Below are positions 46,057-56,100 of a stretch of 64,000 nucleotides of DNA, in pieces. Origin of the DNA: Bacteroidota bacterium (GTDB lineage: Bacteria > Bacteroidota > Bacteroidia > Cytophagales > Cytophagaceae). Within the stretch, counting starts at the first letter, position 1; each line of letters opens with the position of its first letter. The DNA is taken from NCBI GenBank assembly GCA_023428135.1, contig JAEYZG010000070.1, forward strand, positions 1 to 64,000, read 5' to 3'. The notes under the pieces were generated by a model. It ran no database searches. It was not told the origin of the DNA and was given only the letters and a program-made list of their open reading frames with translations. Both the position numbers and the translations under genes were made by a program.

Positions 46057-47454
46057 ATGACATATGATGTTGTAGTTATTGGTTCGGGTCCTGGCGGTTA
46101 TGTTGCTGCCATCAGATGTGCCCAGTTAGGAATGAAAACAGCTCTGGTTGAGAAATATACTTCGCTTGGAGGTACTTGTCTTAATGTAGGTTGTATACCA
46201 TCAAAAGCATTACTTGATTCTTCAGAGCATTATCATAATGCTGCTCATGCTTTCAAATCGCATGGTATAGAGTTAAAAGACCTGAAGGCGAATATTAAGC
46301 AGATGATCCAGAGAAAAGGTGATGTCGTTAGCAAAACGGTAGAGGGCATCAACTTTTTGATGAAGAAGAATAAAATTGATGTCTATACCGGTCTTGGTTC
46401 GTTCCTGGATAAAAATACAATTCAGATAGCCGGTGGTGATGGAAACAAAACCATCACCACCAAGAAGACAATCATTGCTACAGGTTCAAAGCCGTCTTCA
46501 TTGCCATCAATTGCTATCGATAAACAAAGAATTATTACTTCTACAGAGGCGCTTAACCTTACTGAAATTCCTAAGCACATGATTGTGATAGGAGGTGGTG
46601 TAATCGGTTTGGAGCTTGGTTCTGTGTACGCCAGACTGGGTACGAAGATCACGGTTATAGAATACCTTGACTCAATTATCCCGACAATGGATAAGGCTCT
46701 TGGAAGAGAGTTGCAAAAGGTATTGAAAGGACTAGGCTTTGAGTTTTACTTCAATCATAAAGTTACAGGTGCTACTGTAAAAGGAAAAGAAGTAACTGTA
46801 AAGGCAGATGATAAGCTTGGTAATTCAGTTGAATTTAAAGGAGATTATTGTCTCGTATCTGTAGGCAGAAAACCTTATACAGAAGGCTTAGGTCTTGAGA
46901 AAGCAGGAGTGAAACTGGATGAAAGAGGAAGAATTGCTGTAAATGATCATTTGGAAACTTCTGTTCCTGGAATTTATGCAATAGGTGATGTAGTCAGAGG
47001 TGCGATGCTTGCACATAAAGCTGAAGAAGAAGGTGTATTCGTTGCTGAATATATGGCTGGTCAAAAGCCACATATTAATTATAATCTGATTCCCGGGGTA
47101 GTTTATACCTGGCCGGAAGTGGCAGCAGTAGGTTTTACTGAAGACCAATTAAAGGAGCAGGGAAGAGCATATAAAACAGGATCGTTTCCATTTAAAGCGT
47201 TGGGTAGAGCAAGAGCGAGTATGGATACAGATGGTTTCGTAAAAGTTCTTGCTGATAAAGGAACAGATGAAATTCTTGGGGTACATATCATTGGTCCGAG
47301 AGCTGCTGATATGATTGCAGAAGCGGTAGTAGCGATGGAATTCAGAGCATCTGCAGAAGATGTTTCAAGAATGTCTCACGCACACCCTACTTATACGGAA
47401 GCATTCAAAGAGGCATGTCTTGCTGCTACTGAAAACAGAGCGCTGCACATGTAA
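46057..47454 (+). CDS. lpd: Dihydrolipoyl dehydrogenase (E3)
   Basis: The 465-residue flavoprotein reoxidises dihydrolipoyl groups with NAD+. It has the FAD-binding VVVIGSGPGGYVAAI, the redox disulfide GGTCLNVGCIPSKALL (Cys41 and Cys46), the NAD loop IVIGGGVIGLELGS (MIVIGGGVIGLELGSVYARL region), and the C-terminal catalytic HAHPTYTEAFKEA. It is the final gene of the odh operon and is followed by a terminator. Confidence 0.97.
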   Translation: MTYDVVVIGSGPGGYVAAIRCAQLGMKTALVEKYTSLGGTCLNVGCIPSKALLDSSEHYHNAAHAFKSHGIELKDLKANIKQMIQRKGDVVSKTVEGINFLMKKNKIDVYTGLGSFLDKNTIQIAGGDGNKTITTKKTIIATGSKPSSLPSIAIDKQRIITSTEALNLTEIPKHMIVIGGGVIGLELGSVYARLGTKITVIEYLDSIIPTMDKALGRELQKVLKGLGFEFYFNHKVTGATVKGKEVTVKADDKLGNSVEFKGDYCLVSVGRKPYTEGLGLEKAGVKLDERGRIAVNDHLETSVPGIYAIGDVVRGAMLAHKAEEEGVFVAEYMAGQKPHINYNLIPGVVYTWPEVAAVGFTEDQLKEQGRAYKTGSFPFKALGRARASMDTDGFVKVLADKGTDEILGVHIIGPRAADMIAEAVVAMEFRASAEDVSRMSHAHPTYTEAFKEACLAATENRALHM

Positions 47455-47474
47455 TTCTTGTGATTACTAACATT

Positions 47475-47510
47475 AAAAGGCTATTCTGAATAAGGATAGC
47501 CTTTTTTATT
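47475..47510 (+). terminator. Intrinsic terminator of the odh operon
   Basis: AAAAGGCTAT (47475-47484) pairs with ATAGCCTTTT (47496-47505), extended by two inner pairs, and is followed by TTATTTT. It lies about 20 bp after the lpd stop. Confidence 0.85.
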
Positions 47511-47515
47511 TTACA

Positions 47516-47592
47516 ATTGATGCCATCGCTCTGAGCGATGGCATCAATCGAATGTGAAGGACATTCGGAATTGTCCGTTAGTGAATTCTCAC
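47516..47592. repeat. Cluster of three tandem hairpins (REP-like element)
   Basis: ATTGATGCCATCGCT (47516-47530) and AGCGATGGCATCAAT (47534-47548) form a perfect 15-bp stem around CTG. Directly after it, CGAATGT/ACATTCG (47549-47567) forms a 7-bp stem with a 5-nt loop, and GTGA/TCAC (47581-47592) a 4-bp stem around ATTC. None carries a U-run. It follows the real terminator, so it resembles a REP- or MITE-like intergenic element. Confidence 0.6.
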
Positions 47593-47724
47593 TTAATGAT
47601 TGTTTGATTTATGCCGTTTTCCTTCTGATTCCACCTCTTCATTTGTCGCATTTAACCTCATGTTTTTTTAACTTAAGAATGATTACTTTGTATTAGTATA
47701 TAACTCTTAAACAGGCAACAGAAA

Positions 47725-48159
47725 ATGTCACTAATCAACCCTTATCTGATGTTCAACGGCAATTGCCTTGAAGCATTTAATTTTTATAAATCCGTATTTG
47801 ACGGAGAGTTTATTTCTATTCAAAAATTTAAGGATTTACCACCTTCGGAAGATTTTAAAATTGACGCAAAGTTTGGAGACAGAATTATGCATATAACTCT
47901 TCCGATTAATAAAGAAAAAGACAATGTACTTATGGGTTGTGATTCAAACCCTGAATATGGGGAAGTTCCGGTTGTCAGTAATATTACCCTGAGTTTTAGT
48001 GCCGATTCTAAATCTATTGCGGATAAAGTTTTTAGTTCCCTATCGGAAGGAGGAAAAGTCTCAATGCCTTTAGCAGATACATTCTGGGGATCTTATTTTG
48101 GTATGTGTGAAGATAAATTCGGAACCAGTTGGATGGTAAGCTTTGATAAATCCAAATAA
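47725..48159 (+). CDS. VOC family protein (PhnB-like)
   Basis: The 144-residue protein has the PhnB/3-demethylubiquinone-type vicinal-oxygen-chelate fold: NPYLMFNGNCLEAFNFYKSV at the N-terminus, GDRIMHITLPI, and WGSYFGMCEDKFGTSWMV at the end. Members of this group are usually annotated as glyoxalase-like without known activity; the metal-ligand positions are not all evident. It is followed by a SRPBCC-domain gene, a pair often seen together in soil bacteria. Confidence 0.85.
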   Translation: MSLINPYLMFNGNCLEAFNFYKSVFDGEFISIQKFKDLPPSEDFKIDAKFGDRIMHITLPINKEKDNVLMGCDSNPEYGEVPVVSNITLSFSADSKSIADKVFSSLSEGGKVSMPLADTFWGSYFGMCEDKFGTSWMVSFDKSK

Positions 48160-48218
48160 TATAAGGATTGAAACCAGTTTGAAATCAAAAGTTGTTTTAA
48201 CTGAAAAGATATATTTCT

Positions 48219-48665
48219 ATGGTTACATTGACATTACTTAAATTTTCGGTGCAAATTAATGCATCGAGAGATAAAGTGTGGGATGCACTTTGGTCTGATG
48301 CTTCATATCGACAATGGACAGAGGCTTTTAGTCCTGGCTCTTACGCGGATACTGACTGGAAAGAAGGAAGTAAAATAAAATTCCTGACTGCTGAGGGGGA
48401 TGGTATGTTTAGTGTTATAGAAACTAAGAAACCTAATAGCCAAATGACCTTCAGGCATCTGGGAACAGTCTTAAAAGGCAAGGAACAGCCAGAGTCAAAA
48501 GAAAGTGAAGAGTGGGAAGGGGCTAAGGAAAGTTATTTCCTTTCTGAAAAGGATGGAATAACTGAACTTAATGTGGAGGTTGATGTAACCAATCAATATC
48601 AGGATTATTTTAATAAAACATTTCCAAAGGCACTGGAGATTGTTAAAAAAAATGCTGAACAATAG
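48219..48665 (+). CDS. SRPBCC (START/AHSA1-like) domain protein
   Basis: The 148-residue protein has the helix-grip fold signature of the Bet v1/AHSA1 group: FSVQINASRDKVWDALW near the N-terminus, SYADTDWKEGSKIKFLT and a C-terminal amphipathic helix (YQDYFNKTFPKALEIVKKN). Such proteins bind small hydrophobic ligands. Ligand unknown. It lies 59 bp after the VOC gene and is probably co-transcribed. Confidence 0.8.
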   Translation: MVTLTLLKFSVQINASRDKVWDALWSDASYRQWTEAFSPGSYADTDWKEGSKIKFLTAEGDGMFSVIETKKPNSQMTFRHLGTVLKGKEQPESKESEEWEGAKESYFLSEKDGITELNVEVDVTNQYQDYFNKTFPKALEIVKKNAEQ

Positions 48666-48858
48666 GTTTGTCTTGAGAAATAGCAGGATTCATCCAGCCT
48701 GATCGATTCCTGCTATTTTAAGTTCAATTTTTAGGCATCACTGTATTGTTATTTTTGATATAGTTTGATTTTTAAAGTTGCAGGTGTTTTTCCTTTATTT
48801 TGTAACTTTATTTAATTGCCTATAGTAAAATTCTACTCAATTTTATTGAGACAAGTTT

Positions 48859-50256
48859 ATGTCAATTGTTTATAATACATCATTGTTGTGGAAAAGCGTC
48901 GAAAACTTTACACTTGATGAACCCACAGATGTTTATGGTTTTTCTACCCGCCTTGCAAATGAAAATAAGTGGACGATAAATTTTGTCAAGTCTGCTATAC
49001 TGGAATACAAAAAGTTTATGTATCTGGCTGCTACCTCCGAAAAAATGGTATCGCCATCTGAGGTAGTAGATATTGTATGGCACCAGCACCTGGTGTTTAC
49101 TAAGTCCTATAATGAATTCTGCAATCTGTTAGGCAGAAAGATTGAACATGTTCCTTCGACTCATAATAGTAAGGACCATAAGAAGTTTGCTGCAGCTAAA
49201 GAGAGAACGAAGGTGATATATGAAGGAACTTTCGGAATGCAACCGGAAGAAATATGGAATTACTCTGATATATATGGACCACTTTCATTACCTAAAGCTT
49301 CAATTAATTTAAGAACATTTTTATTAATAGGAATCTTTGCCTTTGTCGTTCTTGTAACGCCTTGTTATTATTTGTTTAGACCTCTTGTAATACAAATTGG
49401 TAATCCATATTATATGTGGATGTTATTGTTGAGCTGTGGGGCAACATTCGGCTTGTTGAATCTTTATAATAAGAGAATACAGTCAGAGTTTTTGAATGTC
49501 CTACCTAAATATTCTTTCTTAAAAAAACTCACCCCGGCTGAGCTAATCTATGCCCAGGATTGTGATCTATCACCTTTTATTGATGGCATAGTGAGCAGAA
49601 TGATTGAAGAAAATAAAATTAATGTGAGTAAAAATAGATTGAAGAATAAGGTAAAGTCTGCAGTTACGAACATTTATGAATTTGTGGTAAAAGAAACACT
49701 GGGAAGTCATAGCAGAATTAAGTATAACGAACTTTTAAGACTTCTTAAAGGGCGGCATGTATTTTCTTCCATTGCCGGCTCAATGGATGCATTTCAAAAA
49801 TATTATATCAAATCAAAGTTCTTTGGAAGACTATACTATATGAACTTTGCAATTATATCACTTGTATATATGGCAGGAGCCGTGAGGCTCTTTACAGGGA
49901 TATCTAGAGACAGGCCTGTGTTCTGGTTAGTAGTATTTTTAATAGCCTATCTTATATTGACTATATTTTTTCTCAGGCGTCTTACTAAACAAATATTAAA
50001 AGAAACTATTCCTGTCTTTTACAGAGCATCAGGTTCACACGATCATATCAACACTGAAGAGTGGGATTGGAGATATTTTATGGCTGGTTCATTATTACTT
50101 GCTCCTACATTTATTTCTGCACGGAATGCAGGTAATGAAAGTAGCAGCTCCGGAGGAGATAGCTCCTCATCGAGTTGTGGCAGTGGATGCAGCTCCGGTG
50201 GTGATAGTTCCTGCGGAAGCTCGTGCAGCAGCTGTGGTGGTTGTGGGGGAGATTAA
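48859..50256 (+). CDS. Membrane protein with GRDP-like N-terminal and Cys/Gly/Ser-rich C-terminal tail
   Basis: The 465-residue protein begins with a glycine-rich-domain-protein-like region (1-125; VDIVWHQHLVFTKSYNEFCNLLGR). It then has four transmembrane helices at about 148-170, 183-203, 325-345 and 353-372, with a soluble insert between the second and third. After the last helix comes a tail of about 40 residues made only of Ser, Gly, Cys, Asp and Glu, with six Cys (CGSGCSSGGDSSCGSSCSSC). This overall form matches TIGR04222 membrane proteins. Function unknown. The Cys-rich tail might bind metal, anchor a modification or form disulfides. Confidence 0.75.
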   Translation: MSIVYNTSLLWKSVENFTLDEPTDVYGFSTRLANENKWTINFVKSAILEYKKFMYLAATSEKMVSPSEVVDIVWHQHLVFTKSYNEFCNLLGRKIEHVPSTHNSKDHKKFAAAKERTKVIYEGTFGMQPEEIWNYSDIYGPLSLPKASINLRTFLLIGIFAFVVLVTPCYYLFRPLVIQIGNPYYMWMLLLSCGATFGLLNLYNKRIQSEFLNVLPKYSFLKKLTPAELIYAQDCDLSPFIDGIVSRMIEENKINVSKNRLKNKVKSAVTNIYEFVVKETLGSHSRIKYNELLRLLKGRHVFSSIAGSMDAFQKYYIKSKFFGRLYYMNFAIISLVYMAGAVRLFTGISRDRPVFWLVVFLIAYLILTIFFLRRLTKQILKETIPVFYRASGSHDHINTEEWDWRYFMAGSLLLAPTFISARNAGNESSSSGGDSSSSSCGSGCSSGGDSSCGSSCSSCGGCGGD

Positions 50257-50358
50257 ATGTGTAAAAAAGTTTATCTTTCTTAGTTTTAGAATAAATTCAT
50301 CAGTTTATTGATGAAGATTGATTATTATTAATTTTTAAAACATAATGTTAAAAACTCT

Positions 50359-52494
50359 ATGAAACAATTTTTACTATCGGTATTATTTTTATTGATTATT
50401 CAAACAGTTGGAATTTGTCAGCATTGGGAAAGGTTAAATTATAATTCATTCTCATTCTATGCGGGTGATCCGTCCATGATAAGCAAAGATGGGCAGTTGT
50501 TCCTTGCCAGTGAAGGAGGTATTTATAAATCTGAGGATAATGGAGGGCATTGGGTATATTCAAGCAATGGTTTGAATACTCCTTTGTCTAATGTAATCTA
50601 TGATATTTTTTCAGATGAGACTGGTATTTATTGCGCGAATGCTAAAGGTATTTTTAAATCTGTTGATAATGGGGCAAACTGGAAGGAGTCAGGTGAAGGG
50701 TTAGTGATTGGGGCATATGTGTCATATGCAAAGATATTTAGGTTGAATGACAAGCTTTTCTTATATCAATATAAAGATAATAAACAGGGTAAATTGTTTG
50801 TGTCTTCAGATAATGCTCAACATTGGTTGTTGGCTGTAGATGATTTGAGCTTTAAATATATCTATATGATTGGTTCGAGTATTTATGGAGTAGATGGGAG
50901 TTCAATAAAGAAGAGTAATGATGGATATTTGTTTTCTGACTACCCTTCTACGATTTCCTCAAACATTCATGGTATAAGCGGTGCAAATGAAGACTTGTTT
51001 GCTATCGGTTTTAATCAGTTGTATCATTCGGTTTATGGTGGTACGCTGGAGCCCTTATCTGTTTTCCCAGAGACGGAAACGCCTGGGTCGATAAACTATT
51101 TGAATAATCAATTTATTCTTACCACTTCAACTTGGGATTCAAGGAATTTTTTTCTTTATTATTCTTCTGATAAAGGAAAGTCCTGGCAATCATTTAATAA
51201 AAATGGGCTCGAAGGTCAAACGATACAGGGGCTTTTTTATTTGAATGAACAATATATTGCTTTAACAGATATTGGATTGTACCTTTTGAAGGAGGGGAGC
51301 AATGCCTGGGTAAAAGCAACCAATGGACTCCGTATTACATCAGCATTTGAATTTACGGTTTCAGGAAATGTAATTATTATTCGCGACAGCAATGGTATAT
51401 CTATTTCCAAGGATAAGGGTGAAACCTGGACAACATCCCTGGAAAATAAACCTATGGGAGAGGAATATTATATTGATGAATTGATAAATTCCGGTAAATA
51501 TTTATTTGCAAGAACAAATAAAACAATTTACAAAAGTGAGAACCACGGTGAAAGTTGGAGTAAAATAACAATTCCTTATGCGAACCCCATAGAGGGTTAT
51601 TTTTATTTTGAAACTGGAGTAGGGGATACTTTGATTTTATCTTTTGAGGGAATACAAGGATATGGCCAGTATGTGTCGCTTGATGGTGGAGTTAATTGGA
51701 ATTTTGTTACCAGCGGTAATTATCAATTCCAATATTTGTTTCTAAACAACAATGTCTTGTTTGCTGCCAGATATTTAGATAATGGTGGTAAAAAGTTAAT
51801 GCGGTCTTACAATTATGGACAAACGTGGGAATTTGCTGGGGGGGGCTTGGATTCTATTGGTAATTATATTAATATAATAGTTAGTGGTGAAAGGAATACT
51901 TTTTATTTAACTAGTGATGTTTATAATTTAGATAATGAAACTTCAGGATCTACTTTATACAAATCTAATGACAATGGATATTCCTGGACAAAAGTAGATG
52001 TGACCAATTCAAGCGATTTCTTTTGGATTATAGATATGAAATATTATGATAATGCACTTTATGTTTCGTATGCAGAGGGAATTGCCAGGAGTATAGATGG
52101 TGGAGAATCATGGGAGGAGATTCGTGGAGATCTGCCCGGAGAAATTTTTGGTACCCTAGCATTCATGAACGATGAGGTATATTGTGGAACCTATACTCAT
52201 GGTATCTGGAAAAGTACTGTAGCTCCCCTTTCTATTTATAATAAAGGTAATTCAAACAAAGATCTTTTGATTTACCCAAATCCTGCTTCTGATTACACTA
52301 ATGTCAAATCAATAAACGGAAATGGCATTGTTATGATTTTGAATATGCAAGGAGAGGTCGTAAAAGAAATTAATGCTGAGTCTGATAAGGTTTTAACCAG
52401 GGTTCAAATTAGTGATATTCGTGCTGGTATCTATTTACTAAAATATGAAAGCGAAGGTAAATCGTTTTCAGAAAAACTTATCATTGTAAAGTAG
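50359..52494 (+). CDS. Secreted Asp-box repeat protein with T9SS sorting domain
   Basis: The 711-residue protein has a signal peptide (cut near GICQHW) and a long beta-propeller-like region with at least nine Asp-box (BNR) motifs of the form S-x-D-x-G-x-x-W, for example SEDNGGHW, SVDNGANW, SSDKGKSW, SKDKGETW, SIDGGESW. The last about 75 residues are a type A sorting domain (YPNPASDYTNVKS...RAGIYLLKY). Such repeats occur in sialidases and in sortilin-like and photosystem-assembly propellers, but no catalytic site is visible. It is probably displayed on the cell surface. Confidence 0.85.
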   Translation: MKQFLLSVLFLLIIQTVGICQHWERLNYNSFSFYAGDPSMISKDGQLFLASEGGIYKSEDNGGHWVYSSNGLNTPLSNVIYDIFSDETGIYCANAKGIFKSVDNGANWKESGEGLVIGAYVSYAKIFRLNDKLFLYQYKDNKQGKLFVSSDNAQHWLLAVDDLSFKYIYMIGSSIYGVDGSSIKKSNDGYLFSDYPSTISSNIHGISGANEDLFAIGFNQLYHSVYGGTLEPLSVFPETETPGSINYLNNQFILTTSTWDSRNFFLYYSSDKGKSWQSFNKNGLEGQTIQGLFYLNEQYIALTDIGLYLLKEGSNAWVKATNGLRITSAFEFTVSGNVIIIRDSNGISISKDKGETWTTSLENKPMGEEYYIDELINSGKYLFARTNKTIYKSENHGESWSKITIPYANPIEGYFYFETGVGDTLILSFEGIQGYGQYVSLDGGVNWNFVTSGNYQFQYLFLNNNVLFAARYLDNGGKKLMRSYNYGQTWEFAGGGLDSIGNYINIIVSGERNTFYLTSDVYNLDNETSGSTLYKSNDNGYSWTKVDVTNSSDFFWIIDMKYYDNALYVSYAEGIARSIDGGESWEEIRGDLPGEIFGTLAFMNDEVYCGTYTHGIWKSTVAPLSIYNKGNSNKDLLIYPNPASDYTNVKSINGNGIVMILNMQGEVVKEINAESDKVLTRVQISDIRAGIYLLKYESEGKSFSEKLIIVK

Positions 52495-52501
52495 GAAGGC
52501 A

Positions 52502-52552
52502 ATTTTGGGTTAATACAAATTGTAAATGAGATGATTTGTATTAACCCAAAAT
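52502..52552. terminator. Long hairpin after the Asp-box gene
   Basis: TTTTGGGTTAATACAAAT (52503-52520) and ATTTGTATTAACCCAAAA (52534-52551) form a perfect 18-bp stem, extended by one pair, with a 13-nt loop. It lies 9 bp after the stop. It has only weak A/T tracts, so it could be a terminator or an RNA-stability structure. Confidence 0.6.
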
Positions 52553-52682
52553 AAATGTATATCAAATGATTATTTTTATTTGAGTTTAATATTTGTTAAA
52601 GTTATAAACATTTTTCGCACTTGTTTGTTAATAAATTACTTTAGCTGCCTTTGGGGTTTAAAAGTATAAACTTCGAGTATGC

Positions 52683-53096
52683 ATGAATAAATTTGAAAAC
52701 GTACTTTTGATAGACGATGATAATATAACCAATTTCATAAATCAACGTCTTCTTAGAAAATTAAACGTAGCCAGTAATATAACCACAGCCACTAATGGCT
52801 ATGAAGGGCTGGAGCATGTCCACAAATTTTGCAGAAATTATAATAACTGTTCACACCTGATTTTCCTTGATATTAAAATGCCTGTGATGGATGGGATTGA
52901 GTTTCTGAAAGAATTTAATACTCTTAATCTTCCGAATAAGGAAAATATTAACATCATTATGCTTTCCACTTCTTCTAATGAAAATGATATCAGGCAAATA
53001 GAAATGTTTAAGGTTCGTGAATTTCTTACCAAGCCGCTTACAGAAGAAAAGATATTAAAGGTGTTGCAGGACTGGGAGTCTTACTGTCACGAATAA
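52683..53096 (+). CDS. Single-domain response regulator (CheY-like)
   Basis: The 137-residue protein is a receiver domain only: DDDN at 11-14, phospho-acceptor Asp63 (LIFLDIKMPVMDG), LSTSS switch region and FLTKPL with the conserved Lys. This subtype, with an extra segment before the acceptor (HKFCRNYNNCS), is common in Bacteroidota, where it often works with hybrid kinases. No kinase is nearby. It converges on the phosphoesterase-Omp85 gene. Confidence 0.9.
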   Translation: MNKFENVLLIDDDNITNFINQRLLRKLNVASNITTATNGYEGLEHVHKFCRNYNNCSHLIFLDIKMPVMDGIEFLKEFNTLNLPNKENINIIMLSTSSNENDIRQIEMFKVREFLTKPLTEEKILKVLQDWESYCHE

Positions 53097-53114
53097 TATT
53101 TTCAAGTTATTTTT

Positions 53115-56100
53115 TTAATAGAAGAATCCAAGTCTGAAATTAAATAACTGATCTTCTTCTGAAAAAGCATAGGTAGCATTCATTACAAATCTGTCATAGA
53201 TCGACATCCATACTCCTGGTCCGTAAGATGTATGCCATTCTCTGGATTTTTCTCCTCGTACATATACACGACCATTATCTAATAAAGCCATTAACCCGAA
53301 TTTTGCCGGGAAGATATAAGCATTAAAGTTGAAAAGCTCACCTCTTAATTCCACATTCTGATAGAAAGAATCATCTCCAATGAATCTTGTTTTTCTGTAT
53401 CCTCTAACGTTTTGTGTTAAACCTATACTACTGCCCTGGTAAAACTCAAAATCCCCTCCGGTAGCAGCACCACCAATTCGCATAGCTAGGGTAAGTTGTT
53501 TGGGCAGGTTAGGGGTAATATATACAACGAATTCACTTTTAAAATGCCTGTAATAACCTTTGCTATATGTGAGTCTTTTGCTGATATTGGCTTCTGCGGT
53601 TAATAATATTCCTCTTGTAGGATTGTAAATATTGTCTCTTGTACCTAGTACAAATGAAGATCTTAAGCCAAGGAACTGTTGACCTTTGTATATCTCTGGG
53701 TTTGATTCCCCAAGTGTTTCAGATAACAATGTGCCTGTATTGTCTTCTACTCTGTAATACTCATAAAGTGGTCCAAGATTTATTTTAAAAAAGCTAGTTA
53801 AGTTTTTTGATAATGCTGGATTAATCACGGTATGCAGCAAACGTACTCTATAGAAATCAATTCCTGCAGTTTTCCCAGGGGTTTCATTACCATATCCGAA
53901 GAAGTTGAATACAAATGCCGGGGCATATGATAATGCATGAATGTACAAATCATATTTTTTAATAAAGTTTTTTACCTCTCCCGTGTATTCTAATTTTCTT
54001 GAACGAGTATTGGTTGCAACGTTAACCATGAACCTGTGACTGGCGCCATAAGGCAAACTCCTGAATTTGTATGTCTGGTACAAAACTCCTGCTCCTATAT
54101 AAAATCCATCATCAGGATTGTAGTATAGTGTGGCCTGAGGTCCAAGATATTTGTATTTGAATTCATCCAGGCCAGGAAAGTTTACACTTTCTTTGAAGGA
54201 AGTTTGAATGCTAGTACTCTTTCCTTTTTGTATATAAGTATCATAGTTGGTGTCATAGATAAACGTGCGATTGCCGAAGCCATCAACCTTTGATAAGTCA
54301 AGTATAGTATCCTGATCTTTGCCTCCTATTATTCTTACTTTTATACCTTTATCAACATCCCCCTTGAGGAGAAATTTGTCTTCCCCTGCAAGTCCATATA
54401 ATCTGATTTCCCGAGTTTCATCTGACTGAAAAGTACGTTCATATAATTTCTTTGATACTTCTCCCTCTTTATTGATTTTGTTGATGGAAACTCTTGTCTG
54501 AGAATCATCTATTCGTTCTACAGTGAAATGCTCATCTTTATCACTTCCATAAATGTCAGTGTATTGGCTCAAAGCACGATAATATTTAAGCGCTGCCTGA
54601 TGTAGCAAATTTCTTCTGCTTTTAAGTTTGGCTATAATTTCCGGTCCATGTATTGGATATATTGAATCAGGAAGTGCTTTAACAGCTTCTTCAATCTCAT
54701 GATCGGAGAGTTCATTGCTGATACTATCAGCAATTTCTAGCCAGTCTTTTTCTTCAAGGGCACTTAAGAATCTTCTGTCAATATTTTTTGCGCTTAGGTT
54801 AAGGCCAATAATATCTTCATATTGGTAGTCAAAATTTTGAAGGTTTCTGATGGCCCATTTTCTGCTGATGATGGAGGGGAATACCCCATCAAATTTATAA
54901 AAAACCTGATCTCTGTCTTCCGGGATTACTTTGTAAATCTTTCCTTTTTCAGTAGGAATATCTGTCCATCTGTATTGACGTTCATGCCTGTCCCAGTCCC
55001 CCATCAACATATCTGTAAGTCTTGTTTTCAGATAGAATCTTTGATCTACTATATTATCATTGTCTTCTTCAATTTCTTCAAATACTTTGTCTGTACCAAC
55101 AATATTTTTGGCATACCCCAGGCTTGAAACATTGGAGTGGTCATCATTTGCGTCCTCTTCCAGAAATGACAGGCTGCCTTTAAATTCTTCACGATAAGGT
55201 CCAAGGCAGCTATCGTTGGGTATGTATACTGTTCTTGGATTAGTGTGATATATTCCTACTGCCTCAGCAATCTTTGCTGCTACAAGGCAGCCATATGGAT
55301 GTTGAGCAGAGATTTGATCCTGTGCTAAATCTTGCACTATAGTATTTCGGAATGTTGCAGGAATTGCTTTGGTTGGGTTTTTATTGATGGACCTTAGCAC
55401 AAATTTCCTTCCATCAGGATTTTTTAATTTAAGTGATTTTGATTGCTTTCCTCCTCCGATTCCATAAGGAATCAAACCGCCCTCATCAGTGCTGAGATTG
55501 ACATAGGGAATAGTGATAGGTTGAGTCCAATCTTTTCTATAATGGTTGCCAAATAAAAACTGATGTAGTTTTGAAGTCTTATATTGCTTGGACGCAGGCA
55601 TAGTCACTGAAGAGTCTTTATAATTTTTTTCAGATAAGGAACAAAATAGCTCTAGTGCACCGGTCTTTTTTTCATAAAGCTTATGCCTGAATTTTATGGT
55701 ACCTTCTGATCCATCTCCTTCAGGTATCCAGTATTCAATCCATGTTTGTCCGGAATGAAAGTAGTTGATCCTGGCAAATCCCTTGGCACGTTGGGTATAC
55801 AAAGCATTCCCTCCTCCTGAAACAGGATTTAGTCTACTGCCTGCTCCGCTTACAACATGATTGATTTTGTCCTCTATATGAAGCTGAAGATTATGATCAT
55901 GACCGGCAGAATAAATGAGATTATCATATTCTCCAATTATTGAAGTTATTCTGGATTTGAAATATTGATAGCTGTAGTGTGATATGTCCTGATCCACACC
56001 ACCGAATTTTCTATACAAAGGATAAATAGCTCCAATACCGGGAAGGGGGACATAGAGATTTTTTCTTATAATTCTTAAAGGAAACACATAATCCATAAAA

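Noticed and set aside
50359..52494. Sialidase assignment based on Asp-box repeats
   Set aside because: The catalytic Arg triad and Tyr/Glu pair of sialidases are not seen; Asp boxes alone indicate only a propeller-type fold.
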